Of a stretch of DNA of 39,762 nucleotides, positions 1 to 10,231 are shown in pieces. The notes beneath the pieces were generated by a model that made no database searches, had not been told where the DNA came from, and worked only from the letters and a program-made list of their open reading frames with translations. Positions within the stretch are counted from its first letter, which is position 1, and the number at the start of each line of letters is the position of its first letter. The position numbers and the translations under genes are program-made. Origin of the DNA: Gammaproteobacteria bacterium (lineage in GTDB: Bacteria > Pseudomonadota > Gammaproteobacteria > JAADGQ01); the NCBI GenBank assembly GCA_013152295.1, contig JAADGQ010000156.1:1-39762 (forward strand). The letters run 5' to 3'.

Positions 1-3000
1 TTGCGAAAACGTACCTGCGCAGCGATATCCGGCCGCGAAACGGCAAATGTGCCCGCCTCGCCGCAGCAACGGTCCGACAGAATGACATCGGCGCCGACCA
101 GCGTCGAGACCACTTGCAGCGGGTCGTGCCGTTTCATCGGGCTGTGACAGGGGTCGTGGTAGATGTAGCGGGTGCCGCTTGCACTGTCCAGCGTGACGCC
201 TTTCTCCATCAAATATTCGTGGATGTCGATCAGCCGGCTGCCGGGAAAAATCTTGTCGAACTCATACTTCATCAGCTGGTCGATGCAGGTGCCGCATGAG
301 ACCACCACCGTAGTGATATCCAGATAGTTGAGGGTATTGGCGACGCGGTGAAACAGCACGCGGTTGTCGGTGCTGATTTTGCTACTCTTTTTGTCATCGC
401 CGTTAGCTGCTTGCGGATAGCCACAGCAGAGATAACCAGGTGGCAGCACGGTCTGCACGCCCAAATCAAAGAGCATCGCCTGCGTAGCCAACGCAACTTC
501 GCTAAACAGGCGCTCGGAGCCGCAACCGGGAAAATAGAACACCGCTTCGCTCTCATCGCTGCTCTTCTGCGGATCACGCAGAATCGGGATCACTTTGCTC
601 TCTTCGATACCCAGCTGGGCACGGGCTGTTTGCCGTGGCAGCTGGCTCGGCAGCGGCTTACGCACCAGCTCAATCACCTGCGTTTTGATCGGCGTGCGCC
701 CGGTAGTCGCGGCGGGCAGCTTTTCAGCGCCACCAAACCAGCGCGTGTGGTTAACGATTCGCGACGCCAGTCGCTGTGCACCGTAGCCCCATTCGATCAC
801 AGTTTTGCGCATCAGTTTGATGACGCGCGGGTCGCTCACGTTGAGGTAGCTCATCGCCAGCCATGTGCCTGCATTAAAACGCTTGCGCCCCTGCGCCTTC
901 AAAATATTGCGCATGCGCACGGAGACATCGCCAAAATCGATATCCACCGGGCAGGGGCTGAGGCAGCGATGGCACACAGTGCAGTGATCCGCAACATCGT
1001 TCATCTCTTCAAAGTGACGCACCGAGATGCCACGCCGTGTCTGCTCCTCGTAGAGAAAGGCTTCAATGATCAGTCCGGTAGCGAGAATTTTATTGCGCGG
1101 CGAATAGAGCAGATTGGCGCGCGGCACATGGGTGCTGCACAGCGGCTTGCACTTGCCGCAGCGCAGGCAGTGGCGGATGTCATCATTGAGCTGACCCAGT
1201 TCGCTGGCCTCAAGAATCAGCGCCTCCTGGCTGAGCAGACGCAATGACGGCGTGTAGGCATTGGCGAGCCCTGAGCCGGGCATCAGCTTGCCGCGATTAA
1301 AATGACCCTGCGGATCAACGCGCGTTTTGTAGTCGACAAAAGCGTCGATGTGGGCGCTGTCGAGATAGTGGAATTTGGTTAAGCCGATACCGTGCTCACC
1401 GGAGATGACGCCGTCGAGATCGGTAGCCAACTTCATCACCCGATCAACAATCTGCTCAGCATCATGCATCATCTGGTAGTCGTTGGAGTTGACCGGAATA
1501 TTGGTATGCACATTGCCATCCCCGGCGTGCATATGGGTGGCGACAAAGAGTCGGCTGGAGCGAGTGGTTTTGTGGATCGCATCGAACTGGTCGCGCAGCG
1601 CGGCGAAGATGCTGCCGCAGAATATCGCTTTCAGCGGCCGCTCGACTTCACGCCGAAAGGAGATGCGCAGACGCTGACGCAGCAGCAGATCCAGCAGCGT
1701 CTCGCCCGGCGTAATATCATTTCTGGCGCTATCGTCAAGCAACGCCAAATGGTCAGCGGCGGCCTCATCGAGGTGCGCCAGTATCTGTGTCCAGCGCTCA
1801 TGCGTCGCGGCGAGATGTTGCCGTGCTGCAGACTTTTTGCTGGCGATGATGGTGTCGCTCTCGTCACTCGCAACGTACTCGTCGGATTGGCGCAGCTCCG
1901 CCATATCGCTGTCGAGGTAGGTTTCGAGCGCGCTGATCATGCGCAGTTTGTTGCGACACGAATATTCGATATTAATGCGTTCGATAGCGCGCGAATAGGC
2001 AGGCAGGTTGGGCAGTGGAATGACCACATCTTCATTGATTTTAAAGGCGTTGGTGTGCGCTGCAATGGCGGCGGTACGGCCACGATCCTGCCAGAAACGG
2101 CGCTGTGCTTCGGGACTCACCGCAATGAAACCTTCGGCACCTCTTTTCGCTACTGAGCGAACCATACTGGAAGCCGCCTCCGCGACGCCGCTTTCGTCAT
2201 CGCCAGCGATATCCGCCAACAGCACCATCTTCGGCGTTTCACGGCGCGGACTTTTGGTGCTGTATTTGATGGCGCGCACATAGCGCTGATCCAGATGTTC
2301 CAAGCCGATGAGTGCAGCGCTGGCGTGTTGATCCAGAGCTGCTTTGATCTCGACAATGGCGGAGACGGCATCGTCGAGCGCATCACCAAAAAATTCGAGG
2401 CACACGGTGCGCTGGTAGCGGGGGCGTTTATGCAGCAGAAAGATAGCGGAGGTGATAAGACCATCGCAGCCCTCTTTCTGCACGCCGGGCAGACCACCGA
2501 GGAATTTGTCGGTCACATCTTTGCCTAGCCCCGCTTTTCTAAACAGTTGACCGGGGAAGGTGAGTGTTTGCGGCGCACCGATGCAGGTGACACCATCGGC
2601 CTGGTAGCGCGTCAATCGAAACTGCACCGTCTCCTGCTCATGTATTTTGCCCAGATTGTGGTTGAGGCGCTCGACCTCAAGCCACTGCGCATCAGCCGTC
2701 ACCAACCGCCACGAAACGAGGTTGTCGAGAGTGGTGCCCCAACGCACGGCTTTTTTACCACCGGCATTCATGGCGATATTGCCGCCGATGGTGCAGGCAT
2801 CGATGGAGGTCGGATCGACAGCGAAGATGTGGTCCGCAGCATCGGCTGCATCGGCAACCCGGCGCGTCACCACGCCCGCTTCGGCACGCACTGTCGCTAC
2901 CGCTTCGGTGCAGCCATGCAGGTGACGCCACTCGACGGCATCGAGCTGTTCAAGCTTTTCGGTATTGATCACAGCGGTATCGGCGTGCAGTGGCACTGCG

Positions 3001-3698
3001 CCACCCGTGTAGCCGGTGCCGCCACCCCTGGGCACGATGGTCAACCCCAACTCGATGCAGCGCTTGACCACATCCAGCATCTGCTCTTCGCTGTCCGGCG
3101 TAATGACTACGAGTGGATACTCCACGCGCCAGTCCGAGGCATCGGTAACATGGGCAACACGAGCGTGACCGCTAAAGTCGATATTGTCACGGCGAGTGAT
3201 GCGGCTGAGTGTATTCAACGTTTTTTTGCGCAGCGCTTTTTGGCGAACCAGATTTTGTGCGAAATCTGCCACCGCTTGGCGCGCGGCTTGAACCAGCTGC
3301 TCGACACGTGCATCACCATCGGAGCGCGCTGCTATCTGATCGATACGATGATGCAGCGCACTGCTCAGAGAGTGCCAACGTTTCTGGTTTTCCAGCAGGT
3401 CATCTTGAAGGAAGGGGTTGCGCGTCACCACCCAGATGTCGCCCAACACCTCAAACAGCATGCGCGCGGAGCGACCCGTGCGGCGCTTGTCACGGAGCTG
3501 GTTAATCGTCTCCCACGCCGCTTCGCCGAGCAGCCGGATGACGATCTCCTGATCGGAAAAAGAGGTGTAGTTGTAAGGGATTTCGCGGATGCGCGCGGCT
3601 ATATAAATTGTGGGCAGTAGAAAATAAAGAGGAGACGCTAACGAGACTGGCCTTTCACTAAGCGCGCATTCTATCACTGTTGCTAAATATTCTTGCAT
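1..3698 (-). CDS. FAD-linked oxidoreductase fused to Fe-S and CCG domains (DUF3683 type), 3' end cut by window
   Basis: Large fused flavoprotein of the GlcD/D-lactate dehydrogenase superfamily, likely oxidising a 2-hydroxy acid and passing electrons through Fe-S clusters. The reverse strand stays open from the window edge to an ATG at 3698, about 1232 residues. Seen in order: [12 protein letters not shown] near residues 37-48, the conserved N-terminal signature of this family; the FAD-binding loop [11 protein letters not shown] (223-233); a FAD-oxidase C-terminal domain with HAGDGNVH and GEHGIG; two 4Fe-4S motifs (Cys844/847/850/854 and Cys906/909/912/916); then two cysteine-rich CCG segments, the last ending in CCGEAG near residue 1210. 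Homologues end soon after this point, so little is missing. The start is uncertain: 3698 is the only in-frame ATG and adds about 36 residues before the conserved region. An in-frame GTG lies at 3677, and neither has a good ribosome-binding site. The substrate cannot be read from sequence. Confidence 0.9.
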   Translation of the reverse strand, partial: MQEYLATVIECALSERPVSLASPLYFLLPTIYIAARIREIPYNYTSFSDQEIVIRLLGEAAWETINQLRDKRRTGRSARMLFEVLGDIWVVTRNPFLQDDLLENQKRWHSLSSALHHRIDQIAARSDGDARVEQLVQAARQAVADFAQNLVRQKALRKKTLNTLSRITRRDNIDFSGHARVAHVTDASDWRVEYPLVVITPDSEEQMLDVVKRCIELGLTIVPRGGGTGYTGGAVPLHADTAVINTEKLEQLDAVEWRHLHGCTEAVATVRAEAGVVTRRVADAADAADHIFAVDPTSIDACTIGGNIAMNAGGKKAVRWGTTLDNLVSWRLVTADAQWLEVERLNHNLGKIHEQETVQFRLTRYQADGVTCIGAPQTLTFPGQLFRKAGLGKDVTDKFLGGLPGVQKEGCDGLITSAIFLLHKRPRYQRTVCLEFFGDALDDAVSAIVEIKAALDQHASAALIGLEHLDQRYVRAIKYSTKSPRRETPKMVLLADIAGDDESGVAEAASSMVRSVAKRGAEGFIAVSPEAQRRFWQDRGRTAAIAAHTNAFKINEDVVIPLPNLPAYSRAIERINIEYSCRNKLRMISALETYLDSDMAELRQSDEYVASDESDTIIASKKSAARQHLAATHERWTQILAHLDEAAADHLALLDDSARNDITPGETLLDLLLRQRLRISFRREVERPLKAIFCGSIFAALRDQFDAIHKTTRSSRLFVATHMHAGDGNVHTNIPVNSNDYQMMHDAEQIVDRVMKLATDLDGVISGEHGIGLTKFHYLDSAHIDAFVDYKTRVDPQGHFNRGKLMPGSGLANAYTPSLRLLSQEALILEASELGQLNDDIRHCLRCGKCKPLCSTHVPRANLLYSPRNKILATGLIIEAFLYEEQTRRGISVRHFEEMNDVADHCTVCHRCLSPCPVDIDFGDVSVRMRNILKAQGRKRFNAGTWLAMSYLNVSDPRVIKLMRKTVIEWGYGAQRLASRIVNHTRWFGGAEKLPAATTGRTPIKTQVIELVRKPLPSQLPRQTARAQLGIEESKVIPILRDPQKSSDESEAVFYFPGCGSERLFSEVALATQAMLFDLGVQTVLPPGYLCCGYPQAANGDDKKSSKISTDNRVLFHRVANTLNYLDITTVVVSCGTCIDQLMKYEFDKIFPGSRLIDIHEYLMEKGVTLDSASGTRYIYHDPCHSPMKRHDPLQVVSTLVGADVILSDRCCGEAGTFAVSRPDIAAQVRFR

Positions 3699-3798
3699 GG
3701 TGATCGTTATAGTCTCTGTCCTCGCCGCATCCAACGGCAGGCAAGTCGAACAGGGATGAAGCTGTTTTACGGATAGGCGTGTTGAGGGGCATATATCA

Positions 3799-4221
3799 GT
3801 GACTAACGAAACACGGCGTATTGATATCGAAACCCTGGCGCGTTTTGATCCACTCTCTCTCTTGTCTACAGATCAACTCAACGAGCTTGCTGAACAGACC
3901 CGAGTCGAACTGTTGCCAACAGCGGCGCGCCTGTTTAGTGAAGGGGAGACAGACAACAGAGCCATCTATCTGCTTAAAGGTGAGGTGGCGCTTGATTACA
4001 GCAAAACCGGCGAAAGAAAAATCGTTTCTGCGGCCACTGATGAGTCCACTCAAGCGTTACCGCAAATCCAACCACGCCACTGTACTGCAACTGCGCTGGG
4101 TGATGTCGAGGTGGTACACATTGATCGTGATCTGCTCGATACCCTGTTGACGCTCGCTGACATGAGCCACCTGGAACCCGAGGTAGTGATGTCGGGGCAG
4201 GGCATTATCCACCATCGATAA
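3799..4221 (+). CDS. Cyclic-nucleotide-binding domain protein, N-terminal ORF of a split gene
   Basis: A 140-residue ORF from a GTG at 3799, with GAGGGG at 3784-3789 nine bases upstream. It resembles the first cNMP-binding (CRP-type beta-roll) domain of a family of roughly 350-residue bacterial proteins built as cNMP-cNMP-rhodanese. The roll is recognisable by the [13 protein letters not shown] strand pair and by the closing [10 protein letters not shown] segment. The ORF stops at TAA (4219-4221). In the +1 frame the protein continues without a break into the next ORF: reading from AAG at 4220 gives [14 protein letters not shown], which matches the usual linker and start of the second domain. 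I read the two ORFs as one gene with a frameshift at about 4218-4220. The two explanations, real split or sequencing error, cannot be told apart here. Ligand and target are unknown. Confidence 0.75.
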   Translation: MTNETRRIDIETLARFDPLSLLSTDQLNELAEQTRVELLPTAARLFSEGETDNRAIYLLKGEVALDYSKTGERKIVSAATDESTQALPQIQPRHCTATALGDVEVVHIDRDLLDTLLTLADMSHLEPEVVMSGQGIIHHR

Positions 4222-4240
4222 GGGGGCATGGTTCAGCAAA

Positions 4241-4840
4241 ATGTTGAAATCCCCAAGCTTCCGTAATCTGCCTGTCGCCAATATCGAGCAGCTGTTTGAG
4301 CACCTTGACTTGAAGATCGTTACGGCAGGGGAGGTCATTATTCGCCAAGGGGATGTGGGAGACTATTTTTATATGATCAACGAGGGCACGGCTCAGGTCT
4401 CCAGGGAGATCGATGATGAGTACGGCTCTATTGAGATGGCAGAACTCAGTGTTGGATCGAGTTTTGGTGAAGCGGCATTGATCTCCGACAGCTCTCGCAA
4501 TGCGACAGTGTCGATGATGAGCGATGGCGTACTACTCAGGCTATCGAAAGAGGATTTTCTGCAGCTCCTCAAAGAGCCTGCGCTCACTCACCTAACAGAG
4601 CAGGAAGCTGCTGCCAAAATTGCCGCAGGCGGGCAGTGGCTCGACATCCGCCAACGCGCTGATTTTGATGCAGGTCACCGCAAAGGTGCGCTACATGCAT
4701 CATTGAACGAGATGCATATGTTTGCTCAGCAACTCAGCCAGAACAGGCCATACATCTGCTACTGCCAGACCGGCCAGCGCAGTGCTGCTGCCGCCTTTAT
4801 CATCAGCCAATACGGAATTGACGTTTACGTGCTGGGGTAA
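4241..4840 (+). CDS. Cyclic-nucleotide-binding plus rhodanese domain protein, C-terminal ORF of the split gene
   Basis: A 199-residue ORF. Residues about 5-115 form a CRP-type cNMP-binding roll, with AGEVIIRQGD, GDYFYMINEG and the phosphate-cassette-like FGEAALISDSSRNATV. Residues about 118-199 form a rhodanese (sulfurtransferase) domain with WLDIRQRADFDAGHRKGA and the active-site loop CQTGQRS carrying the candidate persulfide cysteine. The reading frame is open upstream of the ATG at 4241 back through 4220, joining the previous ORF in the +1 frame. The ATG has only a distant purine run (4222-4226), 14 bases away, so separate translation would be weak. The C-terminus (YGIDVYVLG then TAA) is slightly short compared with related rhodanese ends. 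A role linking nucleotide sensing to sulfur transfer is inference from the domains. Confidence 0.75.
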   Translation: MLKSPSFRNLPVANIEQLFEHLDLKIVTAGEVIIRQGDVGDYFYMINEGTAQVSREIDDEYGSIEMAELSVGSSFGEAALISDSSRNATVSMMSDGVLLRLSKEDFLQLLKEPALTHLTEQEAAAKIAAGGQWLDIRQRADFDAGHRKGALHASLNEMHMFAQQLSQNRPYICYCQTGQRSAAAAFIISQYGIDVYVLG

Positions 4841-4860
4841 AAATTCCGTCGGGACAGGCC

Positions 4861-6162
4861 TTACTGTTTGCTGGCATGTCGCGATGACGGTTGCCTGGAT
4901 CTGCTTCCTGAGCGCCGGTGCTTGCCGTCGTGGGCTCGTGTGCTGTGTTTGCTGCGCGCCTGGTGTTTGATTTTGTGCGCCGCTTTCACCTGCACTAACA
5001 ACTCATCGGTCACCGCCTTCGAGGCTATCTTGTGACCGATGTAGGTTTCGATATCAGCCAGAGAAAATGCATAGGTTTCACACGCGAGGCTGATGGCGAT
5101 GCCACTTGCACCAGCACGGCCGGTGCGACCGATGCGATGCACGTAGTCTTCGGCATCTTCGGGCAGGTCGAAATTAAAAATATGACTGACTTCAGGAATG
5201 TGCAGACCGCGCGCCGCGACATCCGTCGCCACAAGAATGTCCAGCTCCCCATTTTGAAACTGCTTCAATAAGCTCGAACGCTTTTTCTGTGGTACATCAC
5301 CGGAGAGCACTGCCGCATCCAACTCGTTGCCCTTGAGGTAGGCGTGCACCCGCTCGGTTGCCCGCTTGGTATTGGCAAAAATAATACTGCGTATAGGCTT
5401 GATCTGCTGCATCAAGTTAATCAGAACGGAAATTTTCTCGTCGTTAGCGACATAGTAAACGCTCTGATCGATCTTGTCGGCAGTAACATTATCACTCTCT
5501 ATTTTGACAATGTGCGGGTTGTTCATGTGCTCATAGGCGAGCTCTGTGACACGCAGGGAGAGCGTGGCAGAAAACAGCATATTGAGTCGCTCTTCAGCGG
5601 CAGGCATGCGCCGCAACATGTAACGCACGTCCTTGATGAAGCCCAGATCGAACATGCGGTCCGCCTCATCAAGAACAGCAACTTGGCAAGCTTTGAGATC
5701 GAAAACGCCCTGCTTGAAATAGTCGATAATTCTACCGGGAGTGCCGATAAGAATATCGACGCCGCCTTCCAGCTCTTGGCGCTGCTTTTCATAGCCAGTG
5801 CCACCATAGGCCAGCACAATTCGAAAAGGCATGTGTGCGGCCAGCGCCATAGCATCGCTATGGATCTGTACTGCCAGCTCACGAGTTGGTGCCAAAATCA
5901 AGGCTCGGGGCTGAGTGGCTTTACGCTTTTCCGAAGCAGGTTTGCTAAGTAATTTGTTGAATGTCGCAATTAAAAAAGCCGCCGTTTTGCCCGTGCCCGT
6001 TTGCGCTTGTCCGGCGATGTCGTGCCCCTTCAGGGCCAGCGGTAGCGTTTTAGCCTGGATCGGCGTACAGAGCTTAAAGCCTGCTTCTTCAATGCCTTGC
6101 AAGACGCCGCTGGGTAGGTCCAGCGATGCAAAAGTAACATCGGACAGGTGATCTTCATACAT
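4861..6162 (-). CDS. rhlB: DEAD-box ATP-dependent RNA helicase, RhlB-like
   Basis: ATP-dependent RNA unwinding enzyme of the RhlB/RhlE group; RhlB of Escherichia coli works in the RNA degradosome. All core motifs are visible in order: Q motif (FKLCTPIQ), motif [26 protein letters not shown], the second RecA-like domain with IIFANTK and ATDVAARG, and HRIGRTGR. The C-terminus is a short basic, Ser/Arg/His-rich tail, as in many RhlB-type proteins and suited to RNA contact. The ORF stays open to an ATG at 6264, but family members start at the equivalent of [11 protein letters not shown], so I place the start at 6162; the longer form would add 34 residues with no recognised domain. Neither start has a strong ribosome-binding site. 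RhlB rather than RhlE is judged from overall resemblance and is not certain. Confidence 0.88.
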   Translation of the reverse strand: MYEDHLSDVTFASLDLPSGVLQGIEEAGFKLCTPIQAKTLPLALKGHDIAGQAQTGTGKTAAFLIATFNKLLSKPASEKRKATQPRALILAPTRELAVQIHSDAMALAAHMPFRIVLAYGGTGYEKQRQELEGGVDILIGTPGRIIDYFKQGVFDLKACQVAVLDEADRMFDLGFIKDVRYMLRRMPAAEERLNMLFSATLSLRVTELAYEHMNNPHIVKIESDNVTADKIDQSVYYVANDEKISVLINLMQQIKPIRSIIFANTKRATERVHAYLKGNELDAAVLSGDVPQKKRSSLLKQFQNGELDILVATDVAARGLHIPEVSHIFNFDLPEDAEDYVHRIGRTGRAGASGIAISLACETYAFSLADIETYIGHKIASKAVTDELLVQVKAAHKIKHQARSKHSTRAHDGKHRRSGSRSRQPSSRHASKQ

Positions 6163-6353
6163 GAAAGGATAAGGAACCTTGTAGTTTTGCCCTGCGTGGG
6201 CTTGAAATCCATTGCGGATTGGGCTCAAATGCAATACTAACATTGCCGTAGCTTCAACGTTCATTGTAACCGAACTTGCGAAAAAACGGTGCCCAGTGCA
6301 TTGAAAAGTCTGACGTTCGTGAACGGTGGCGTGTACGTTAAGGTTCGGTGGGC

Positions 6354-6382
6354 TTGGTTAGAGCCAAATTTCACAGTTTAAA
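6354..6382 (+). promoter_or_regulatory. Candidate sigma-70 promoter for trxA
   Basis: TTGGTT at 6354-6359 and TTTAAA at 6377-6382 are separated by 17 bases. They sit about 30 bases upstream of the thioredoxin start and its AGGAGG ribosome-binding site (6398-6403). Visual match only. Confidence 0.4.
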
Positions 6383-6411
6383 CAGCCGCTGTCGACAGGA
6401 GGATATATTAC

Positions 6412-6735
6412 GTGAGCGAACACATTGTTTTGACGGATGCTGGTTTTGAGGAAGACGTTCTCAATGCAGACGGTCCGGTGCTGGTGGACTTTTGGGCCGA
6501 CTGGTGTGGCCCTTGCAAAATGATAGCGCCAATTTTAGATGAGATCGCAGTTGCCTATTCCGGCAAAATCAAGATTGCCAAATTCAACATCGATGAGAAT
6601 CCTGCAACCCCGCCCAAATATGGCATACGTGGTATTCCTACCCTGATGTTATTCAAGTCTGGCAATGTTGAAGCGACCAAGGTAGGCGCTGTTTCCAAAT
6701 CTCAGCTGATCGCTTTTATTGACAGTAATCTGTGA
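6412..6735 (+). CDS. trxA: Thioredoxin
   Basis: Cytoplasmic disulfide reductase of 107 residues, the normal length for TrxA. The redox motif WCGPCK is at residues 31-36 (Cys32, Cys35), and the cis-proline segment GIRGIPT follows near residue 72-78. The start is GTG at 6412, supported by AGGAGG at 6398-6403. The gene stands between the divergent helicase gene and rho; trxA next to rho is a common gammaproteobacterial arrangement. It appears to have its own promoter, and a GC-rich hairpin follows the stop codon. Confidence 0.97.
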   Translation: MSEHIVLTDAGFEEDVLNADGPVLVDFWADWCGPCKMIAPILDEIAVAYSGKIKIAKFNIDENPATPPKYGIRGIPTLMLFKSGNVEATKVGAVSKSQLIAFIDSNL

Positions 6736-6748
6736 TGCATTTCGAATG

Positions 6749-6775
6749 GACCGGCCCAAAAAGTGTGGGCCGGTC
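6749..6775 (+). terminator. Hairpin after trxA
   Basis: A 10-bp perfect stem (6749-6758 with 6766-6775, GACCGGCCCA/TGGGCCGGTC) closes a 7-base loop just after the trxA stop. No proper T-run follows, so it may be a weak terminator or an mRNA-stabilising hairpin. Confidence 0.5.
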
Positions 6776-6969
6776 ATTGTAATAAAAAGTTTCCGGTGGC
6801 ATCATGGCTGCCTAACACGCCTCTTTTTAGTGACGATAAATTGCCACGCCGGCACTCCTTCCGTTTTGAGAACTTAAAGAAATCCATCATCTGTATCTGT
6901 CGAGCCGGTCTCTTCTATAGACTGCGTTCATTTGTCTCCCACTCGTTAACCCCTTGAATACAAACAGCC

Positions 6970-8229
6970 ATGAATCTTACCGAACTTAAAACAAAATCTG
7001 CCTCAGAGCTGCTAGCTCTCTCCAAAAAAATGGGCATAGACGGCATTTCGCGGTCACGCAAGCAGGACATTATCTTCTCCATCCTGAAAGCACATGCCAA
7101 AAAGGGAGCAGATATTTTCGGTGATGGGGTGCTGGAGATACTGCAGGACGGCTTTGGTTTCTTGCGCTCAGCGGACAGCTCCTACCTCGCTGGTCCCGAT
7201 GACATCTACGTCTCACCGAGTCAAATTCGTCGTTTTAGCCTGCGCACCGGGGATACCATTGCCGGCAAGATTCGCCCCCCCAAAGAGGGTGAGCGTTACT
7301 TCGCTCTGCTGAAAGTCGACAGCATCAATTTTGACTCCCCGGAAAATGCGCGCAACAAAATTCTGTTTGAAAACCTGACGCCGCTGTTTGCCAACGAGCG
7401 CATGACGATGGAGATTGGCAACGGCAGTACCGAAGACCTCACTGCCCGCATCATCGACCTGGTCTCACCCATCGGCAAAGGGCAGCGCGGCATGATTGTC
7501 TCTCCGCCCAAAGCGGGTAAGACAATGATGCTGCAAAACATTGCGCAATCTATCGCCTCCCAGCACCCAGAGTGTCGCTTGATTGTGCTGCTCATCGACG
7601 AACGCCCCGAAGAGGTGACTGAGATGCAGCGCTCAGTCAAAGGTGAAGTGATCTCCAGCACCTTTGATGAACCTGCCAGCCGCCATGTCCAGGTCGCTGA
7701 AATGGTGATCGAGAAAGCCAAACGCCTGGTAGAACACAAGCAGGATGTGGTTATTCTGCTGGACTCCATTACCCGTCTGGCGCGCGCGTATAACACGGTC
7801 GTTCCATCGTCAGGCAAGGTGCTGACAGGCGGCGTTGACGCCAACGCGCTGCAGCGCCCCAAACGCTTCTTTGGTGCCGCGCGCAACATTGAGGAGGGCG
7901 GCAGCCTGACCATTATTGCCACAGCGCTGGTCGATACCGGCTCACGAATGGATGACGTGATCTATGAAGAGTTCAAGGGCACCGGCAACATGGAGCTGCA
8001 CCTTGACCGCAAACTCGCTGAAAAGCGCGTCCACCCCGGCATCAGCATCAACCGCTCCGGCACACGCAGAGAAGAGCTATTAACCCAGCGCGACGATCTG
8101 CAAAAAGTGTGGATTTTACGTAAACTGCTCCACCCCATGGATGATTTGGGGGCGATGGAGTTTCTGCTGGAGCGTCTTAAAAACACGAAAACCAATGCGG
8201 AATTTTTCGACTCCATGAAGCGCAAGTAG
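6970..8229 (+). CDS. rho: Transcription termination factor Rho
   Basis: Hexameric RNA-dependent ATPase that ends transcription. Length 419, the same as E. coli Rho. Visible parts: an N-terminal Rho helix-extended-loop domain starting [15 protein letters not shown], the cold-shock-like RNA-binding motif GFGFLR (61-66), the Walker A loop PPKAGKT (179-185), a Walker B region [16 protein letters not shown], and the C-terminal GTRREELL segment. The 194-base leader between the trxA hairpin and the start codon holds no ORF I support; rho genes are often autoregulated by premature termination in such a leader, which is plausible here but not visible as a defined element. Confidence 0.98.
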   Translation: MNLTELKTKSASELLALSKKMGIDGISRSRKQDIIFSILKAHAKKGADIFGDGVLEILQDGFGFLRSADSSYLAGPDDIYVSPSQIRRFSLRTGDTIAGKIRPPKEGERYFALLKVDSINFDSPENARNKILFENLTPLFANERMTMEIGNGSTEDLTARIIDLVSPIGKGQRGMIVSPPKAGKTMMLQNIAQSIASQHPECRLIVLLIDERPEEVTEMQRSVKGEVISSTFDEPASRHVQVAEMVIEKAKRLVEHKQDVVILLDSITRLARAYNTVVPSSGKVLTGGVDANALQRPKRFFGAARNIEEGGSLTIIATALVDTGSRMDDVIYEEFKGTGNMELHLDRKLAEKRVHPGISINRSGTRREELLTQRDDLQKVWILRKLLHPMDDLGAMEFLLERLKNTKTNAEFFDSMKRK

Positions 8230-8248
8230 CTACAGCTACTCAAGCTGT

Positions 8249-8277
8249 TTGCCCAGCATTTGAAATTTATGTAGAAT
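8249..8277 (+). promoter_or_regulatory. Candidate promoter for rpmE
   Basis: TTGCCC (8249-8254) and TAGAAT (8272-8277) are spaced by 17 bases, lying between the rho stop and the rpmE start. It would give an untranslated leader of about 90 bases. Confidence 0.45.
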
Positions 8278-8372
8278 GGCGAGCTGCCCTTCGTGCATGC
8301 GTATTGCTTAATTGCTGCGGCACGGTAAAAAAACCGGATTTAAGAAGATTGCGACCAGAGAGAGTAGACAGA

Positions 8373-8579
8373 ATGAAGCCGAATATACATCCGAAATATG
8401 AAGAAATTAGCGTCACTTGCGGTTGCGGTAACTCGTTCAAAACCCAATCGACGGTCGGCAAAGATCTGCAGCTTGACGTGTGTGCAGCTTGCCACCCTTT
8501 CTATACAGGGAAGCAGAAGATTTTGGACACTGCGGGCCGCGTTGACAAGTTCCGTCAGAAGTATGGCATGAAAAGCTGA
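8373..8579 (+). CDS. rpmE: 50S ribosomal protein L31, zinc-binding form
   Basis: 68-residue ribosomal protein starting [12 protein letters not shown]. The zinc ligands of the C+ form are all present: Cys16, Cys18, Cys37 and Cys40. The frame stays open for 23 codons upstream to 8304, but the conserved L31 N-terminus fixes the start at 8373. It follows rho and precedes a strong terminator, so it is probably transcribed alone. Confidence 0.97.
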   Translation: MKPNIHPKYEEISVTCGCGNSFKTQSTVGKDLQLDVCAACHPFYTGKQKILDTAGRVDKFRQKYGMKS

Positions 8580-8610
8580 CCACACTTTGCGTTCACGAAC
8601 GTGTTCTCTA

Positions 8611-8642
8611 AAAAGGGCGTCTTCTCAAGACGCCCTTTTTTT
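8611..8642 (+). terminator. Rho-independent terminator after rpmE
   Basis: A 13-bp stem (8611-8623 with 8627-8639, core GGGCGTCTT/AAGACGCCC) closes on a 3-base CTC loop and runs into a T tract ending at 8642. This is the clearest intrinsic terminator of the window. Because the stem is A-rich at its base it may also work in the opposite direction. Confidence 0.9.
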
Positions 8643-8882
8643 ATGGGATTTTTCGGGTAAAGTCGCGTCATATCCAGCTCTCACCTACTTCACTGGCAAC
8701 GCATTCAAGATCTTCTGTACCTGCGAAATCAACGTAATAAAGGCGTCGCGCAAAGGGAAGTTGCGAATGCATGTGCGCCATCCGGCAAACCCAGGAGCCC
8801 TTAAATAAGGCATCACCATGCCGCTAGAGCTTTTAATGCGCTATATTTCGACAACACGACAACAAGTAACAATGGTTTGCTC

Positions 8883-10121
8883 ATGACTAAAGATTACAAA
8901 GCGGCAGCACTGCACTACCATACTCATCCCATTCCAGGAAAACTGGCAATTGAAGTGACAAAGCCGTGCGACACTCAAGAAGAGTTAGCACTGGCATACA
9001 CCCCTGGCGTCGCCGAACCCGTACGTGAAATTGCACGGGATGCAGAGCAGGCCTACCGTTATACCTCCAAGGGAAACTTGGTTGGCATTATCACCGACGG
9101 CACGGCAGTTCTTGGCTTGGGCAACGTTGGCGCACTTGCGGGCAAGCCGGTGATGGAGGGAAAAAGCGTTCTGTTTAAGCGCTTTGCCAATGTCGACGCG
9201 TTTGACATCGAGGTGGATGCAGAGTCACCACAAGCTTTTATTGATACCGTAGCACGCATCGCACCAACCTTTGGCGGCATCAACCTCGAAGATATTGCAG
9301 CACCCCACTGCTTTGAGATTGAACAACAGCTCATTGAAAAACTGGACATCCCCGTCTTTCACGACGATCAACACGGCACCGCCATCATCATCGCCGCAGG
9401 CCTGCTGAATGCGATAGAGCTGCAGGGGAAGAGACTAGAGAGCGCCAAAATTGTCTGCCTGGGGGCCGGAGCAGCAGGTATCGCCTCCATGAGGCTACTG
9501 ATCTCATTGGGTGCAAAACGAGAAAACTTGCGTCTCATCGACCGCAAAGGGGTCATCCATAGCGATCGAGAAAATTTACCCGATTACAAACAGGCGTTTG
9601 CCATCACCACTGAGGATCGCAGCCTGGCCGATGCAATGCGCGGCGCGGATATATTTATCGGCGTCTCCGGTCCTGACCTGCTGGCCCCGGCAGCACTGAA
9701 AACCATGGCACCACGACCGATCGTATTCGCACTCTCCAATCCTGACCCTGAAATATCACCACAACTAGCTCGCTCAGTACGAGATGACCTGATCATGGCG
9801 ACCGGGCGCAGCGACTATCCAAACCAAGTCAACAATGTACTCGGTTTTCCCTTTATTTTTCGCGGCGCGCTGGATGTCGGCGCAACGTGCATCAACGCCG
9901 AAATGAAAATTGCAGCGGTGAACGCACTGCGCGATCTGACCAAGAAATCCGTTCCGCAGCAGGTTCTGGATGCCTACGCTGTAAGCAGCATGAATTTTGG
10001 GCCAGACTATATTATCCCCAAGCCATTGGATCCGCGCCTGCTGGAGACCATTCCGCAGGCAATTGCCCAGGCAGCATTGGACTCAGGCGTTGCGCGCTAC
10101 ACCGATACCACTGATCGCTAG
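8883..10121 (+). CDS. Malic enzyme (oxaloacetate-decarboxylating malate dehydrogenase)
   Basis: Converts malate to pyruvate and CO2 with NAD or NADP. The 412-residue protein has the malic domain with the catalytic Tyr39 in YTPGVAEP, the Lys-containing GKPVMEGKSVLFK segment, the metal site FHDDQHGTA, and a Rossmann fold with GAGAAGIAS. It lacks the C-terminal phosphotransacetylase-like domain of long MaeB proteins, so it belongs to the short form. I chose ATG 8883; a TTG two codons earlier (8877) is also in frame. The ribosome-binding site is weak. It precedes citrate synthase, which suggests a role in feeding or draining the TCA cycle. NAD or NADP preference cannot be told. Confidence 0.93.
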   Translation: MTKDYKAAALHYHTHPIPGKLAIEVTKPCDTQEELALAYTPGVAEPVREIARDAEQAYRYTSKGNLVGIITDGTAVLGLGNVGALAGKPVMEGKSVLFKRFANVDAFDIEVDAESPQAFIDTVARIAPTFGGINLEDIAAPHCFEIEQQLIEKLDIPVFHDDQHGTAIIIAAGLLNAIELQGKRLESAKIVCLGAGAAGIASMRLLISLGAKRENLRLIDRKGVIHSDRENLPDYKQAFAITTEDRSLADAMRGADIFIGVSGPDLLAPAALKTMAPRPIVFALSNPDPEISPQLARSVRDDLIMATGRSDYPNQVNNVLGFPFIFRGALDVGATCINAEMKIAAVNALRDLTKKSVPQQVLDAYAVSSMNFGPDYIIPKPLDPRLLETIPQAIAQAALDSGVARYTDTTDR

Positions 10122-10204
10122 GCTCGAATAAGAAAGCTGCAAAGAAGCACCCAATGGCCGCTAACAGCTTGTAGGTACTGGGGTGCAAAATCGTTGCTGA
10201 TTAA

Positions 10205-10217
10205 CTCATTAAATGAG
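10205..10217 (+). repeat. Short palindrome upstream of gltA
   Basis: CTCATTAAATGAG is an inverted repeat with 5-bp arms around TAA, lying directly before the AGGAGG ribosome-binding site of gltA. A second inverted pair, GCACCC (10147-10152) and GGGTGC (10181-10186), lies just upstream. Both could be operator or mRNA structures; no function is shown. Confidence 0.3.
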
Positions 10218-10231
10218 GGGAGGAGGTTGTG

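Noticed and set aside
348-3620. Several long plus-strand ORFs (348-1247, 1392-2156, 2547-3620)
   Set aside because: They lie opposite one continuous reverse-strand frame with clear FAD-binding and Fe-S motifs, and their translations show no known domain. They are antisense shadows of the oxidoreductase gene.
8587-8808. 73-residue ORF after rpmE
   Set aside because: It overlaps the strong rpmE terminator, has no ribosome-binding site and no recognisable family.
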